From contig NZ_CP061378.1 in the NCBI RefSeq assembly GCF_015624485.1, positions 2,170,001 to 2,234,000 of the forward strand: a DNA stretch of 64,000 bases, written 5' to 3'. Positions within the stretch are counted from its first letter, which is position 1. Every line of letters begins with the position of its first letter. The notes beneath the pieces are model-generated. The model worked only from the letters and a program-made list of their open reading frames with translations. It was not told the origin of the DNA and searched no databases. The position numbers were made by a program, and so were the translations under genes. Source of the DNA: Bradyrhizobium genosp. L. GTDB taxonomy: Bacteria > Pseudomonadota > Alphaproteobacteria > Rhizobiales > Xanthobacteraceae. Of this stretch, positions 1-8,669 are shown in pieces.

Positions 1-917
1 ACGCCGGCTTCACGGCGAAGCATTTTCACGAGCATCTGGTGAAGGATCATCGCTTCAATTGGAGCTACACCTGGACCAAGACCTTCCTGCAGTCGAAGGG
101 GCTTCTGAAGAAGGCCCGCCGCCGCGGCGCACACCGACGCAAGCGTCCGCGCCGGCCGTTACCGGGGATGCTTCTGCATCAGGACGGATCGCGGCATCAA
201 TGGCTCGAAGGGCAGCCGATGTTCGATCTGATCGTGACCCTGGATGACGCGACGAGCGCAATCTATTCGGCGTTCCTCGTCGAGGAAGAAGGTACCGGCT
301 CGACCTTCCGCGCGCTGGAGGAAGTGTTTGGCCGGCATGGCCTGCCATTGAGCCTCTACACCGATCGGGGCTCGCATTACTTTCAGACGGCGACGGCTGG
401 CGGCGCGGTCGATCGCGTGGCGCTGACCCAGGTCGGCCGGGCGCTGGCACATCTGGGTGTCGAACATATCGCGGCTTATTCGCCGCAAGCGCGGGGCCGT
501 TCCGAGCGTGTCTTTCAGACGCTGCAAGACCGGCTGACCAAGGAGCTGGCATTGGCCGGGATCGCCACGGTGGAGGCCGCCAATTTATTTATTCGCGAGG
601 TCTACCTGCCGGCCCACAACGCCCGTTTTGCCGTCAAGCCCGAGCAGGACGGCAGCGCTTTCGTCGCGATTGCGGGTATCGATCTCGGCGAGATTCTTTG
701 CGTGCAGGAGGAGAGGCAGGTCGGCAACGACAATTGCGTGTCGTTCAACCGCTTGAAGTTGCAGATCCCGGAGAGTCCTTTGCGCGCGCATTTCGTCAAG
801 GCGCGGGTCAAGGTCCGTCAGTACCACGACGGCACCCACGCCATCTTCCACGGCCCGCGTTGTCTCGGTCGCTATGACCGCAGCGGCGCGGCCGTGGACA
901 TACCGATTGCCGCTTAA
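1..917 (+). mobile_element. ISNCY-type transposase, 3' part (5' end outside window)
   Basis: The frame is open from base 3, so the N-terminal DNA-binding part lies left of the window; the GTG at 39 is probably internal. The visible 304 residues contain an integrase-core fold: Asp in LDDATSAIYS, Asp in LYTDRGSHYF and Glu in RGRSERVFQ form a plausible DDE triad. A basic arginine-rich stretch (KARRRGAHRRKRPRR) precedes it. The family resembles long ISNCY/IS1202-like transposases. The visible part shows no frameshift or premature stop, so the enzyme could be intact. Family placement is from recognition of motifs, not a search. Confidence 0.8.
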
Positions 918-1305
918 ATCCGCTCGGCGGCGAGCCTGTGGACGGCATGGACAAGTCTGCGACTTGCCCACCCCGCCCACAGGAGAACAAAAGCAGACGA
1001 AGCGGACATTTGATGTGCTACCAAAACCGGCCAACTCAATTAGCTATCGACAGTTGCCGTGTCGAACGGCGGCGGCGGCACCTTTGCATGGGGTTGTTTT
1101 CGACATTTTGGCAGCGCCGCCGTCTTGTTGCCGCTAACGAAGCCGTGATCCCAAAATATCCGTTCACTCGGCGTCGGGCGCCGGCAAGGATTTTCTTCGT
1201 TTCCGGCCCGCGGAAGCCACAACATTGCTATTTTTGCCGCGCCCTTGCCGACCTCTCCCGCACCGCCAGATCAAATAAACCAACAATCGAGTCCGGGAGA
1301 TCACC
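918..1305. other. Non-coding stretch holding the likely right end of the insertion sequence
   Basis: No convincing gene is seen in these 388 bases. An imperfect inverted repeat (CTGTGG at 939 and CCACAG near 980) follows the transposase stop. A sequence resembling the terminal repeat of this kind of element lies around 1005-1055 (GCGGACATTTGATGTGCTAC). The exact element end cannot be fixed because the left end is outside the window. The rest is A+T-richer spacer leading to the next gene, with a GGGAGA ribosome site at 1295-1300. Confidence 0.35.
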
Positions 1306-2151
1306 GTGGGCCTTCAAGAAACTCGCATCGAGTCGCTGCCGTTCGTTACCGCCGAACTCAATTACCTCGCACCGACGCCGGGCAAGCCCCGGACCTACGC
1401 TTTCGATCCGCCGCCCGGCGAACCCAGATCCACCGCGCTGCCCGAACCGCACAATGTCCCGATCTTCGACGGCCGCCTGATCGCGGACGGCTTCTCGCTG
1501 GATCGCGAGGGCTTTGCGCTGGTCAAGCATCCGACCGCGGTCAGGGATTTCTACGACGACAATGAAGTCCGCAAGGTCTACTACCCGGCGGTCGAGGCCT
1601 TCCTGAAGGCGACGCTGAAGGCCGACCGGGTCTTCATCTTCGATCACACCGTGCGCAAGCGCGTCGAGGGTGCGGCGGATATCCGCGGCGCCGGTCCGCG
1701 CCAGCCCGCGACCCGGGTCCACGTCGACCAGACCGCGGTCTCCGGCCATAACCGCGTGTTCGAGCATCTGCCCGGTGAGGCCGAGCAGTTGATCAAGGGC
1801 CGCGTCCAGGTGATCAATCTGTGGCGGCCGATCCGCGGGCCGTTGCGCGATTCACCACTGGCGATGGCCGACGGCACGACGGTGGCACCCGAGGATCTGA
1901 TCGCCTCCGATTTGATCTATCGGAACCGCAGCGGCGAGACCTATTCGGTGAAGTACAATCCGAACCATCGCTGGTTCTACATCCCCGAGATGATGCCGGA
2001 CGAGGCGATCCTGTTGAAGTGCTACGACTCGGCGACCGACGGCCGCACCCGCTTCGGACCGCATACGGCGTTCATCGATCCGACCACGCCGGCCGACGCC
2101 GCCCCGCGCGAAAGCATCGAGCTGCGCACGCTGGTGTTCCACAAGCAATAG
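1306..2151 (+). CDS. CmcJ/NvfI-family oxidoreductase
   Basis: This is a 281-residue protein with a GTG start preceded by GGGAGA. It resembles the CmcJ/NvfI (AsaB-like, GA4-desaturase-related) family, whose members are found near secondary-metabolite or degradation genes and are thought to be iron/2-oxoglutarate-type hydroxylases or methyltransferase partners. Features consistent with the family are RVHVDQTAVSG around residues 140-150, the INLWRPIRGP segment, and the C-terminal RESIELRTLVFHKQ, which contains the conserved R-S-x-E-x-R pattern. No signal peptide or membrane segment is seen. The physiological substrate is unknown. It is followed by a REP-like hairpin and an MFS gene in the same direction. 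Confidence 0.75.
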   Translation: MGLQETRIESLPFVTAELNYLAPTPGKPRTYAFDPPPGEPRSTALPEPHNVPIFDGRLIADGFSLDREGFALVKHPTAVRDFYDDNEVRKVYYPAVEAFLKATLKADRVFIFDHTVRKRVEGAADIRGAGPRQPATRVHVDQTAVSGHNRVFEHLPGEAEQLIKGRVQVINLWRPIRGPLRDSPLAMADGTTVAPEDLIASDLIYRNRSGETYSVKYNPNHRWFYIPEMMPDEAILLKCYDSATDGRTRFGPHTAFIDPTTPADAAPRESIELRTLVFHKQ

Positions 2152-2177
2152 ACGCCACCTCACCCCGCACCAATGAT

Positions 2178-2208
2178 CGTCATGCCCGGGGCAAGCCCGG
2201 CCATGACG
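2178..2208. repeat. REP-like hairpin between two genes
   Basis: CGTCATG at 2178-2184 pairs with CATGACG at 2202-2208, and CCGGG/CCCGG pair inside with a short GGCAA loop region. It lies 26 bases after the stop of the oxidoreductase gene, so it may protect the mRNA end or terminate transcription. It overlaps an apparent upstream ATG extension of the following MFS gene, which argues against that extension being coding. Confidence 0.6.
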
Positions 2209-2301
2209 GGGCGGGCTGCTCTGCGCGCATCAGCGCTGGTTGGCACCGTCCGCCCGATAGTGCTACGCCCTCCCCAAAGACGCTCGGGGGAGAGGCGATT
2301 C

Positions 2302-3546
2302 GTGGACGGCGTGGCGGCGACGGAAGAAGCGGGGCTCGGTTTCCGCGCCCTGGTTCTTGCACTCCTGGCATTGGCTTGCGGCCACATGCTGTCGACACTG
2401 CTGCGGACCATCCCGGCGATCAGCCTCGATCTGATGGCGCGAGATTTCGGCACTTCGCCGCAGGCGCTCGCAAGCCTCACCTCGATCTATCATTTCTCCT
2501 TTGCCGCTTCGCAGGTGCCGGTCGGCGCGGCGATGGATCGCTTTGGCGTGCGTCCGGTGTCGCTGAGCCTGTTGGCCGGAACCGTGGGCGGGACGCTGGT
2601 CTCGGCGCTTGCCACAGGTCCGGCAAGCTTTGTGTTCGGGCAACTCCTGCTCGGTGTCGCTACCTCCGGCATGCTGATGTGCCCGATGACGCTGGCGGCC
2701 AAGCAGATGTCGGCCGCAAAATTCGGCCTGTGGTCCGGCCTGATCCTGTCGATCGGCAATATCGGCATGCTGCTGTCGGCGAGCCCGCTCGCCTTCGTGG
2801 TCGATCAGTTCGGCTGGCGCGCCGGGTTCTGGGTCTCGGCCGGATTCGGCGTCGCGGTGCTGTTCGCGGTATTCGCGCTGGTGCCGCGGCAACCGGCCGC
2901 GCATGCCGACGATTCCTCGCCACTGCAGCAGATGGGTGAGGTGCTGCGGCTCGGCCTGTCGCGCGGCCTGCGCGGGCTGATCGCGCTGTCGCTGGTCTCG
3001 CTCGGCGCCTCGCTGGTGTTGCGCGGCCTCTGGGGCGGGCCGTGGCTGATGGACGTCAAATCGCTGAGCCGCATCGAGGCCGGCAATGTCCTCGGCGTGT
3101 TCACACTGGCGCAGATCATCGGCCCGATCTGCGTCGGCATGCTCGATCGCAGGTTCGGACATCGCCGCACCATGGTGGCGGTCGCGCATATGCTTGCCGC
3201 GCTGCTGCTCGCGCTGATGGCAGCCGGAGCGCCGCATTTCCCGGTCTCGAACCTGTTCGGCGTCGCCGTGATGCCGTCGCAATACGACCTTCTGCTGCTG
3301 ATCCTGATTGGCCTTGCCACCTCGGCGCAACCGCTGATCTTCGGCATGACGCGGCAACTGGTCGATGCCCAGAACACCGGCAAGGCGCTGTCGGCCGTCA
3401 ACCTCGCCTTCTTCCTCGGCGCCGCGCTGATGCAGTCGACCACCGCCGGCGTCGCGGCGCTGTTCGGCCTGCCCGCCGTGCTGCTGTTCATGGCGGCTGC
3501 GCTGCTGATCGGGACCGCGCTGTTCCTGATCTATACGCGAAGCTAG
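2302..3546 (+). CDS. MFS transporter
   Basis: A 414-residue polytopic membrane protein with about 12 hydrophobic segments. I chose the GTG at 2302 because GGGGAGAGG lies about 7 bases before it and because the frame upstream runs through a REP-like hairpin. The segment AMDRFGVRPVSL between helices 2 and 3 matches the major facilitator loop motif (D-R-x-G-x-R), and a related DRRFGHRRT occurs in the second half. The cargo cannot be told from sequence. Its stop codon shares the palindrome CTAG with the stop of the convergent anti-sigma gene, so there is no room for a terminator between them. Confidence 0.85.
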   Translation: MDGVAATEEAGLGFRALVLALLALACGHMLSTLLRTIPAISLDLMARDFGTSPQALASLTSIYHFSFAASQVPVGAAMDRFGVRPVSLSLLAGTVGGTLVSALATGPASFVFGQLLLGVATSGMLMCPMTLAAKQMSAAKFGLWSGLILSIGNIGMLLSASPLAFVVDQFGWRAGFWVSAGFGVAVLFAVFALVPRQPAAHADDSSPLQQMGEVLRLGLSRGLRGLIALSLVSLGASLVLRGLWGGPWLMDVKSLSRIEAGNVLGVFTLAQIIGPICVGMLDRRFGHRRTMVAVAHMLAALLLALMAAGAPHFPVSNLFGVAVMPSQYDLLLLILIGLATSAQPLIFGMTRQLVDAQNTGKALSAVNLAFFLGAALMQSTTAGVAALFGLPAVLLFMAAALLIGTALFLIYTRS

Positions 3547-4307
3547 ATGGTCCGCGCCTGCTTGCGGATCTCGTTGGCCAGCGGTCTCAGGGAGTCCGCG
3601 GCCTTCGGTCCCACAAGGCTATAGCCCATGCCGCCATCGGCCCAGGCGAAACCCGCGACACCGCCGCTCGTATGCGGCGCCATCGGCGCGTTCTGATCCG
3701 TCGCCATCGGGCGCGTCAGCATCACCAGCCGGTCGCCATGGTCGTCGTCATACATGAACATCGCCGCGGGGCCGTGCGCGGTCGGCACCACGCGACCGCC
3801 CATGAAGCGGTAGCCGGACTGCGACAGGTCCGGCAGCTTGACCGGCTGACGCAGCCGGCTCGAGACCCACGCGGCGAGCTCGGTCGAGTCGCGCAGCTCG
3901 ACCGGGCGGCTGCGATCGGAAGCGTAGACATGGTAGGAATCGCTTGCTTCCTGCGCGAGCGCGGCCAGTCCGCCGGCCGGTGGCAGCGTTTCACCGCGGA
4001 TCACCCATCCACTGACGCCGCCGATCGCGAGCATCAGCATCGCCGCGATCGCCCAGCGGATTGAGGAGGGGCGCCGGCGCCGGCTCTCGATGATCCTGGA
4101 CAGGTTGAGCTGCGGCGGCAGCGGCTCTTCCGCGATCGGCGCCAACGCCGAACGCAACAGGCGACGCTGCTCGGAATAATCGGCGATGCGCTTTGCGACA
4201 TCCGGATGGCCCTCGAGATAGGCAGCGACCTCGGCCTCGCGTTCTGGCTCGAGGGCCCGATCGACGTAGGCGTGCAGATCGTCTTCCGCGATCGGGCGAT
4301 TGCTCAT
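3543..4307 (-). CDS. Transmembrane anti-sigma factor
   Basis: This 254-residue protein would bind and hold the ECF sigma factor encoded just before it. The cytoplasmic N-terminal region (residues 1-82) has the helical anti-sigma pattern LHAYVDRALEPERE, followed by one membrane helix at about 84-103 and a periplasmic domain. No HxxxCxxC zinc motif is present. The start ATG overlaps the sigma-factor stop as ATGA, with GGAG eight bases upstream inside the sigma gene. This spacing supports translational coupling and equal production of the pair. It is the last gene of a four-gene operon. Confidence 0.85.
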   Translation of the reverse strand: MSNRPIAEDDLHAYVDRALEPEREAEVAAYLEGHPDVAKRIADYSEQRRLLRSALAPIAEEPLPPQLNLSRIIESRRRRPSSIRWAIAAMLMLAIGGVSGWVIRGETLPPAGGLAALAQEASDSYHVYASDRSRPVELRDSTELAAWVSSRLRQPVKLPDLSQSGYRFMGGRVVPTAHGPAAMFMYDDDHGDRLVMLTRPMATDQNAPMAPHTSGGVAGFAWADGGMGYSLVGPKAADSLRPLANEIRKQARTI

Positions 4308-4834
4308 GAATTGCTCCGCAACTGCACGACATTGCTTGGCTGGATTCCGGCGGACCTTTCGAGCTCCTGCTGCAATCTCTCGCGCGCCCGCGACAAGCGC
4401 GACATCACGGTGCCGACGGGAATGTTGAGGACGTTGGCCGCCTCGGCATAGCTCAGGTCCTCGACGGCAACCAGCAGCAGCACCGCGCGCTGCTCGTCGG
4501 GCAGCCTGGAAAGCTTCCCCATCACGTCCTGATACATCAGCTTCTGTTCCTGCTCCGCATTCTGCCCGATCGCGTGTTCGGGCGCCTCGTCGATGGTGAC
4601 ATGCTGGCCACGCGTTGCCGCGCGGCGGAACTGGTTGACCGCGAGATTGTGCAGGATCGCAAACAGCCACGGCCGTGGATTGCCGTCCTCGCGCCGCTGG
4701 TGCCAATGCCCAACGGCGCGCTCGAGGCAGTCCTGCACCAGATCGTCGGCGGCCGCGTGGTTGCGGACCAGCGCGCGCGCATAGCGGCGCAACGCTGGAA
4801 TCACCGGCTCGATCTGGCGCAGCATGTCGCTCAT
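4304..4834 (-). CDS. ECF-type RNA polymerase sigma factor
   Basis: A 176-residue group 4 sigma factor. Region 2 lies at about residues 20-75 (HAAADDLVQDCLERA and RPWLFAILHNLAVNQFRR) and region 4 at about 105-160 (LPDEQRAVLLLVAVEDLSYAEAANVLNIPVGTVMSRLSRAR in outline). It has no C-terminal extension. It should direct RNA polymerase to stress- or metal-responsive promoters, probably including its own operon. Its start overlaps the stop of the beta-propeller gene as ATGA and its stop overlaps the anti-sigma start the same way. Confidence 0.93.
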   Translation of the reverse strand: MSDMLRQIEPVIPALRRYARALVRNHAAADDLVQDCLERAVGHWHQRREDGNPRPWLFAILHNLAVNQFRRAATRGQHVTIDEAPEHAIGQNAEQEQKLMYQDVMGKLSRLPDEQRAVLLLVAVEDLSYAEAANVLNIPVGTVMSRLSRARERLQQELERSAGIQPSNVVQLRSNS

Positions 4835-6291
4835 GGGGCCTGAACCTGGACGACCGCGCCGAGCTTCGATGGCTCTCCGGCCGCGATCACGAGATAGCGC
4901 TTTTCGGCCTTCACCGAGCTTTGCACGATCTGCCGGATCGGACCAGCGGCGTTGACGATCGCAGACCCCGCAGGGTTGGTCATGAACGCCGCGAGCGGCT
5001 CCACCATGCCGCCGCCGTCGGCATGCTCGGCGAGCCCCAGCACGTAGCGCTGCTTCGGCTCGAGGCCGGTGACGGAGGCCTGCACGATCTGGATCAGGCC
5101 CTGGTCGAACAGCGAGACGCTGGTCGGCGACGTCGCGCCCTTGACCTCCTGTTTCGGCGCGAGCGCGAGGTGCGCGACCTGGCCGGCGACGCCGAGGCTT
5201 TGCAGGTTCGTCCGGTCGTCCGGATTGGGCGCGGCCTCAGGCACATAGGCGATCGCCTGCGGCGCCTGGCCGATCGGGATGTTTGATATCACCTTGTTGG
5301 TCGCGGTGTCGATCGCAGCCAGCGCGTCGGCATTCTCGAGGCCGACATAGATCCGTGTGCCGTCGCCGGACGGCCAGATGCCGTGCGGGAGATTGCCCAC
5401 GGGAATGGTGGCGACTTGCGAGAAGTCGTCGGTCCTGAACACCTTGACCTGGTTGGTGCCGCCGATCGTCACATAGGCGAAGGTGCCCTTGGGGGTCCTC
5501 GCGAAGTTGACGTGGTTGGTGATCGGCCCGGTGTCGATGGTCTTGATCGGATTGAACGGCGGCTTGGCGTTGAACACCTGGGTCTTGCCGATATCCTTCA
5601 GCGTGAACCAGACCTGCTCGCCATCGGGCGTCGCCGCGATGTTCGGGCAGAACGGGCTTTCCTGCTTCACCTTTGCGACGATCTGGTGGTCGGCAACCGA
5701 GACGACATCGGTCTCCGGATTGAACGACGAGCAGATGTAGCCGTATTTGCCGTCGGGTGAGAAGATCTGCATGCCCGGCCCGGGTGGCACCTCGATGCGT
5801 GTCGTTTCCTTGAAGCTCTGCGCGTCGATCACCGAGATGTAGTTCTCGCCGCGCACGGTGACCCAGACCTCCTTGCCGTCGGGGGTGAAGAACGCCTCAT
5901 GCGGCGAACGCCCGACATAGGTGACGTGCTTGACCGTGTTGGTCGTCGTATCGATGAAGCTCACCGAGTTCGAGCCGATCGAGACGATGGCAAGGGTGCG
6001 GTGGTCGGGGGAATAGCCCATGCCGTGCACCAGCACCTGGCCCTTGTAGAGCGGGCTGAAATTGCCCGGCTGCGGGTCGCCGAGCCTGATCACGCCGAGC
6101 AGTTTGTTGTCGACGGGATCGGTGACCGACACCGTGTTCGAGAACTGCTCCGCGGCATAGACGCGGTCGTGATGGCTGATCGGGATATCGGCCGCGGATG
6201 CGGCGCCGGGCGCCTGTCCGGCGAAGGCGGTGGTCGACATCGCGACCACGGTCGAGGCCAACAGGGCCTTACGGAATTGACGGTTCATCAC
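4831..6291 (-). CDS. Periplasmic YncE-like beta-propeller protein
   Basis: The 486-residue product starts with a Sec signal peptide (about residues 1-25, ending near TTAFA) and carries repeated propeller blades of the YVTN/YncE type, for example RVYAAEQFSNTVSVTD, NSVSFIDTTTNTVKHV, NYISVIDAQSFKETT and RIYVGLENADALAAIDT. Such proteins are exported scaffolds or binding proteins, and enzymatic function is usually absent. The C-terminal 100 residues form a separate domain without a recognised name. Start and stop overlap its neighbours by ATGA, so it is coupled to the DUF305 protein upstream and the sigma factor downstream. Confidence 0.85.
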   Translation of the reverse strand: MMNRQFRKALLASTVVAMSTTAFAGQAPGAASAADIPISHHDRVYAAEQFSNTVSVTDPVDNKLLGVIRLGDPQPGNFSPLYKGQVLVHGMGYSPDHRTLAIVSIGSNSVSFIDTTTNTVKHVTYVGRSPHEAFFTPDGKEVWVTVRGENYISVIDAQSFKETTRIEVPPGPGMQIFSPDGKYGYICSSFNPETDVVSVADHQIVAKVKQESPFCPNIAATPDGEQVWFTLKDIGKTQVFNAKPPFNPIKTIDTGPITNHVNFARTPKGTFAYVTIGGTNQVKVFRTDDFSQVATIPVGNLPHGIWPSGDGTRIYVGLENADALAAIDTATNKVISNIPIGQAPQAIAYVPEAAPNPDDRTNLQSLGVAGQVAHLALAPKQEVKGATSPTSVSLFDQGLIQIVQASVTGLEPKQRYVLGLAEHADGGGMVEPLAAFMTNPAGSAIVNAAGPIRQIVQSSVKAEKRYLVIAAGEPSKLGAVVQVQAP

Positions 6292-6773
6292 TTGCTCTCC
6301 TGCATCTTCATCTCGTGGGACATGTTCATGTGATCGTGCGCGGGCGGTGCCGCCGGAGCGGCTTGCGTCGGGGCCGGCGCGGAGGCGGTGACCGGCTCGC
6401 CGATCGCGAGCTTCATGGCGTCGATCTCCTGCTGCTGCTCGACGATGATCTCCTGCGCGATGCGGCGCAGCTGCTCGTTCTTGCCGTAGCGCAGCTCGAT
6501 CACGGCCATGTCGATCGCGCCCTGATGGTGCGGCGTCATCATCGCGACGAAATCGCGATCGACGTCGCCGACAGGCTTCGCGGCCATGTCGTTCATCATC
6601 TTGGTCATCGCGGTTTCGTTCTCGGCGAGGAAGGCGCTTTCCTCGGCGGAAGTCGGCGCGTTTTGAGCCGGATGATGCTCGTCATGTGCCAGCACCACCG
6701 AGGGTGCGGCAAAGGCGAGCAGCACGCGCATGCCGAGCAGCGCGAGGCCGGGTCGGATCAATCGAAAATTCAT
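6288..6773 (-). CDS. DUF305 exported protein with Met/His-rich tail
   Basis: A 161-residue protein. I prefer the ATG at 6773 because AGGTGG precedes it and a signal peptide (about residues 1-28) follows. The central DUF305 region has FVAMMTPHHQGAIDMAVIELRYG, whose histidines and methionines are typical of the family. The C-terminus HDHMNMSHEMKMQESK and the mature N-terminus HDEHHP are rich in Met and His, as in periplasmic copper-binding proteins. That suggests metal binding, which is not proven. It is the first gene of the sigma-factor operon and overlaps the beta-propeller gene by ATGA. Confidence 0.85.
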   Translation of the reverse strand: MNFRLIRPGLALLGMRVLLAFAAPSVVLAHDEHHPAQNAPTSAEESAFLAENETAMTKMMNDMAAKPVGDVDRDFVAMMTPHHQGAIDMAVIELRYGKNEQLRRIAQEIIVEQQQEIDAMKLAIGEPVTASAPAPTQAAPAAPPAHDHMNMSHEMKMQESK

Positions 6774-6794
6774 TGTGTCCACCTGGTCGAAGGG

Positions 6795-6813
6795 AGCCGG
6801 CCCGGGGCCGGCT
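6795..6813. repeat. Perfect GC palindrome in the leader of the sigma-factor operon
   Basis: AGCCGGCCC and GGGCCGGCT flank a single G, giving a 9-bp perfect inverted repeat between the candidate promoter and the DUF305 ribosome site. It could be an operator or an mRNA hairpin that affects translation. It may also be only a GC-rich accident. Confidence 0.4.
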
Positions 6814-6822
6814 TGCATGGGT

Positions 6823-6849
6823 GGGACGCAGTGAGGCGTGTTCTATTCC
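6823..6849 (-). promoter_or_regulatory. Candidate ECF promoter of the DUF305-sigma operon
   Basis: Reading the minus strand, GGAATA (6849-6844) and CGTCCC (6828-6823) are separated by 15 bases. This resembles ECF promoters of the GGAAC/CGTC type, although the spacer is about one base short. The predicted start would be about 43 bases before the DUF305 ATG. No experimental support is available. Confidence 0.3.
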
Positions 6850-7010
6850 GTCGCGGTGATCACGACTTGCTGATCGATGGAATCGCCGGCTCGGGCTGAT
6901 ACGGGCCGGTTTGCGATCCGGAGACCTCTGGCTATAAAAGAAGAATCCCGGTTCCGATCGGCCGCATCGCGGCCGCCACCCTGCGCGATCGACGCGCCAA
7001 CAAGGCAAAA

Positions 7011-8663
7011 ATGTCCCCCAGGATCGATCCGATCACCCGTTCCGTCGTCCAGCATCGCCTGACGTCGATCGTGCGGGAAATGGGCGAAGCCATGCTTCGC
7101 ACCTCCTATTCGCAAATCCTCAACTCCAGCCGCGATTTTTCGCTCGGCATCTGCGACACAAGCGGACGGCTGATCGCGCAGGCCGATCACATCCCGGTCC
7201 ATGTCGGCGCGCTGCCTTGGGCAACACTGGCGGTCGAGGAGCGGTTCAAGGATGTTGCGCCGGGCGACGTCATCCTGCTCAACGATCCCTATCAGGGTGG
7301 CAGCCATCTGCCTGACCTGACCGCGTTCGTGCCTGTGTTCGACGGCGGCAAGCGGCTGCTCTGGACCATCGTGCGCGCACATCAGAGCGACATCGGCGGC
7401 GCCACCCACGGCGCCTACAATCCCGCCGCCACCGAGATCTATCAGGAAGGCATCCGCATTCCGCCGATTAAATTGTATGAAGCGGGCAAGCCGCGCGAAG
7501 ACCTGCTCGACCTGTTGGCGCTGAACATCCGCAACCCCCGGGAATTCCGCGGCGACCTCGCGGCGATGCTTGGCGCCGCGCATCTCGGCGAGCGGCGGGT
7601 GTCGAAATTATTCAGCGAGTTCGGCGCCGAGACCGTCGAGGCCGCGATCGAGGCGATTCTCGACGCCACCGAGCAGCAGACCCGCGCCGTGGTCTCGACC
7701 TGGAAGGACGGTGTGTTCCATGGCGAGGCGCTGCTCGATGATGACGGCCACGGCCGCACCGACATCAAGATCGCGGCCAAGGTGACCAAGAAGGGCAGTG
7801 ACATCGAGGTCGATCTCACTGGCTCCGATCCGCAGTCGACCAGTTTTGTCAATTCATCGCATGCCAACATGCAGGCCGCGGTCGCGATGGCATTCGCCTA
7901 TCTGATCGACGCCGACATCCCGAAGAACACCGGCGCGCTGCGGCCGCTGAAGGTGGTGGCCAAGCAAGGCACCATCGTCTGGGCCGATCCCGGCCGCCCC
8001 GTGACGCTGTGCACCAGCCATCCCTCCAACGAGATCGTCGAAGCGATCATCAAGGCGATGTCGGCATCGTGCCCGGATCGCGTGATGGGCGGCTGGGGCC
8101 GTCGCTTCCGCATCGCGATCCAGGGCGAGGACCCGCGCAACGGCCGCAACTTCATCTGGCACATGTTCCAGGCGCGGCCCGGCGGCGGCGCCTCGCCGGG
8201 AGGTGATGGCTATTCGTCGATCGGCGAATGGCACTCGGTCGGCGGGCTCAAATTCGGCAGCATCGAGGTCGCCGAGGTGCGCTTTCCCCTGTATTTCCGC
8301 CAGCATGAATTCCGCCCGAATTCCGGCGGCGATGGCCAGCATCGCGGCGGCCTCGGCGTCGCGCTCGACATGATGCTGGAGACGGCGAAGCCGGCGAAAG
8401 GCAACACCGCCGGCGACGGCGCGCGGCACGGCCCCTGCGGCATGCTCGGCGGAAAAGATGGCGAGCCGCATCACTATCGGCTGCTGTCGGAAGGCCGCGC
8501 GCCGCGGGTGCTGAAGACCAAGGAGGTCGGCATCGAGCTCCGCCCCGGCGACTGCCTGGAAGTTCGTTCTTCCGGCGGCGGCGGCTGGGGACCGCCTGAG
8601 AAACGTTCCGCGGAGGCGCGCTCGCGCGACGTAGCGCAGGGTCTGGTTTCGAAAGCGGTATAG
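7011..8663 (+). CDS. hyuB: Hydantoinase B/oxoprolinase family subunit
   Basis: The 550-residue product matches the B subunit of ATP-dependent N-methylhydantoinase/5-oxoprolinase/acetone-carboxylase-type enzymes. Recognisable segments are SRDFSLGICDTSGRLIAQ near residue 43, LNDPYQGGSHLPDLT near 91, HQSDIGG near 124, and the glycine-rich end SSGGGGWGPPEKR. These enzymes hydrolyse cyclic amides or carboxylate ketones using ATP bound by the A subunit, which is encoded next. The ribosome site is weak (AAGG). The pair is divergent from the sigma-factor operon. Substrate is not predictable from sequence. Confidence 0.88.
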   Translation: MSPRIDPITRSVVQHRLTSIVREMGEAMLRTSYSQILNSSRDFSLGICDTSGRLIAQADHIPVHVGALPWATLAVEERFKDVAPGDVILLNDPYQGGSHLPDLTAFVPVFDGGKRLLWTIVRAHQSDIGGATHGAYNPAATEIYQEGIRIPPIKLYEAGKPREDLLDLLALNIRNPREFRGDLAAMLGAAHLGERRVSKLFSEFGAETVEAAIEAILDATEQQTRAVVSTWKDGVFHGEALLDDDGHGRTDIKIAAKVTKKGSDIEVDLTGSDPQSTSFVNSSHANMQAAVAMAFAYLIDADIPKNTGALRPLKVVAKQGTIVWADPGRPVTLCTSHPSNEIVEAIIKAMSASCPDRVMGGWGRRFRIAIQGEDPRNGRNFIWHMFQARPGGGASPGGDGYSSIGEWHSVGGLKFGSIEVAEVRFPLYFRQHEFRPNSGGDGQHRGGLGVALDMMLETAKPAKGNTAGDGARHGPCGMLGGKDGEPHHYRLLSEGRAPRVLKTKEVGIELRPGDCLEVRSSGGGGWGPPEKRSAEARSRDVAQGLVSKAV

Positions 8664-8669
8664 GGCAGC

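Noticed and set aside
2173..2301. Upstream ATG extension of the MFS gene
   Set aside because: The extension passes through a REP-like hairpin, while GTG at 2302 has a good ribosome site.
6844..6960. GGAACC near 6950 on the minus strand as an alternative ECF -35
   Set aside because: The nearest GGTCTC is 23 bases away, too far for the usual spacing.
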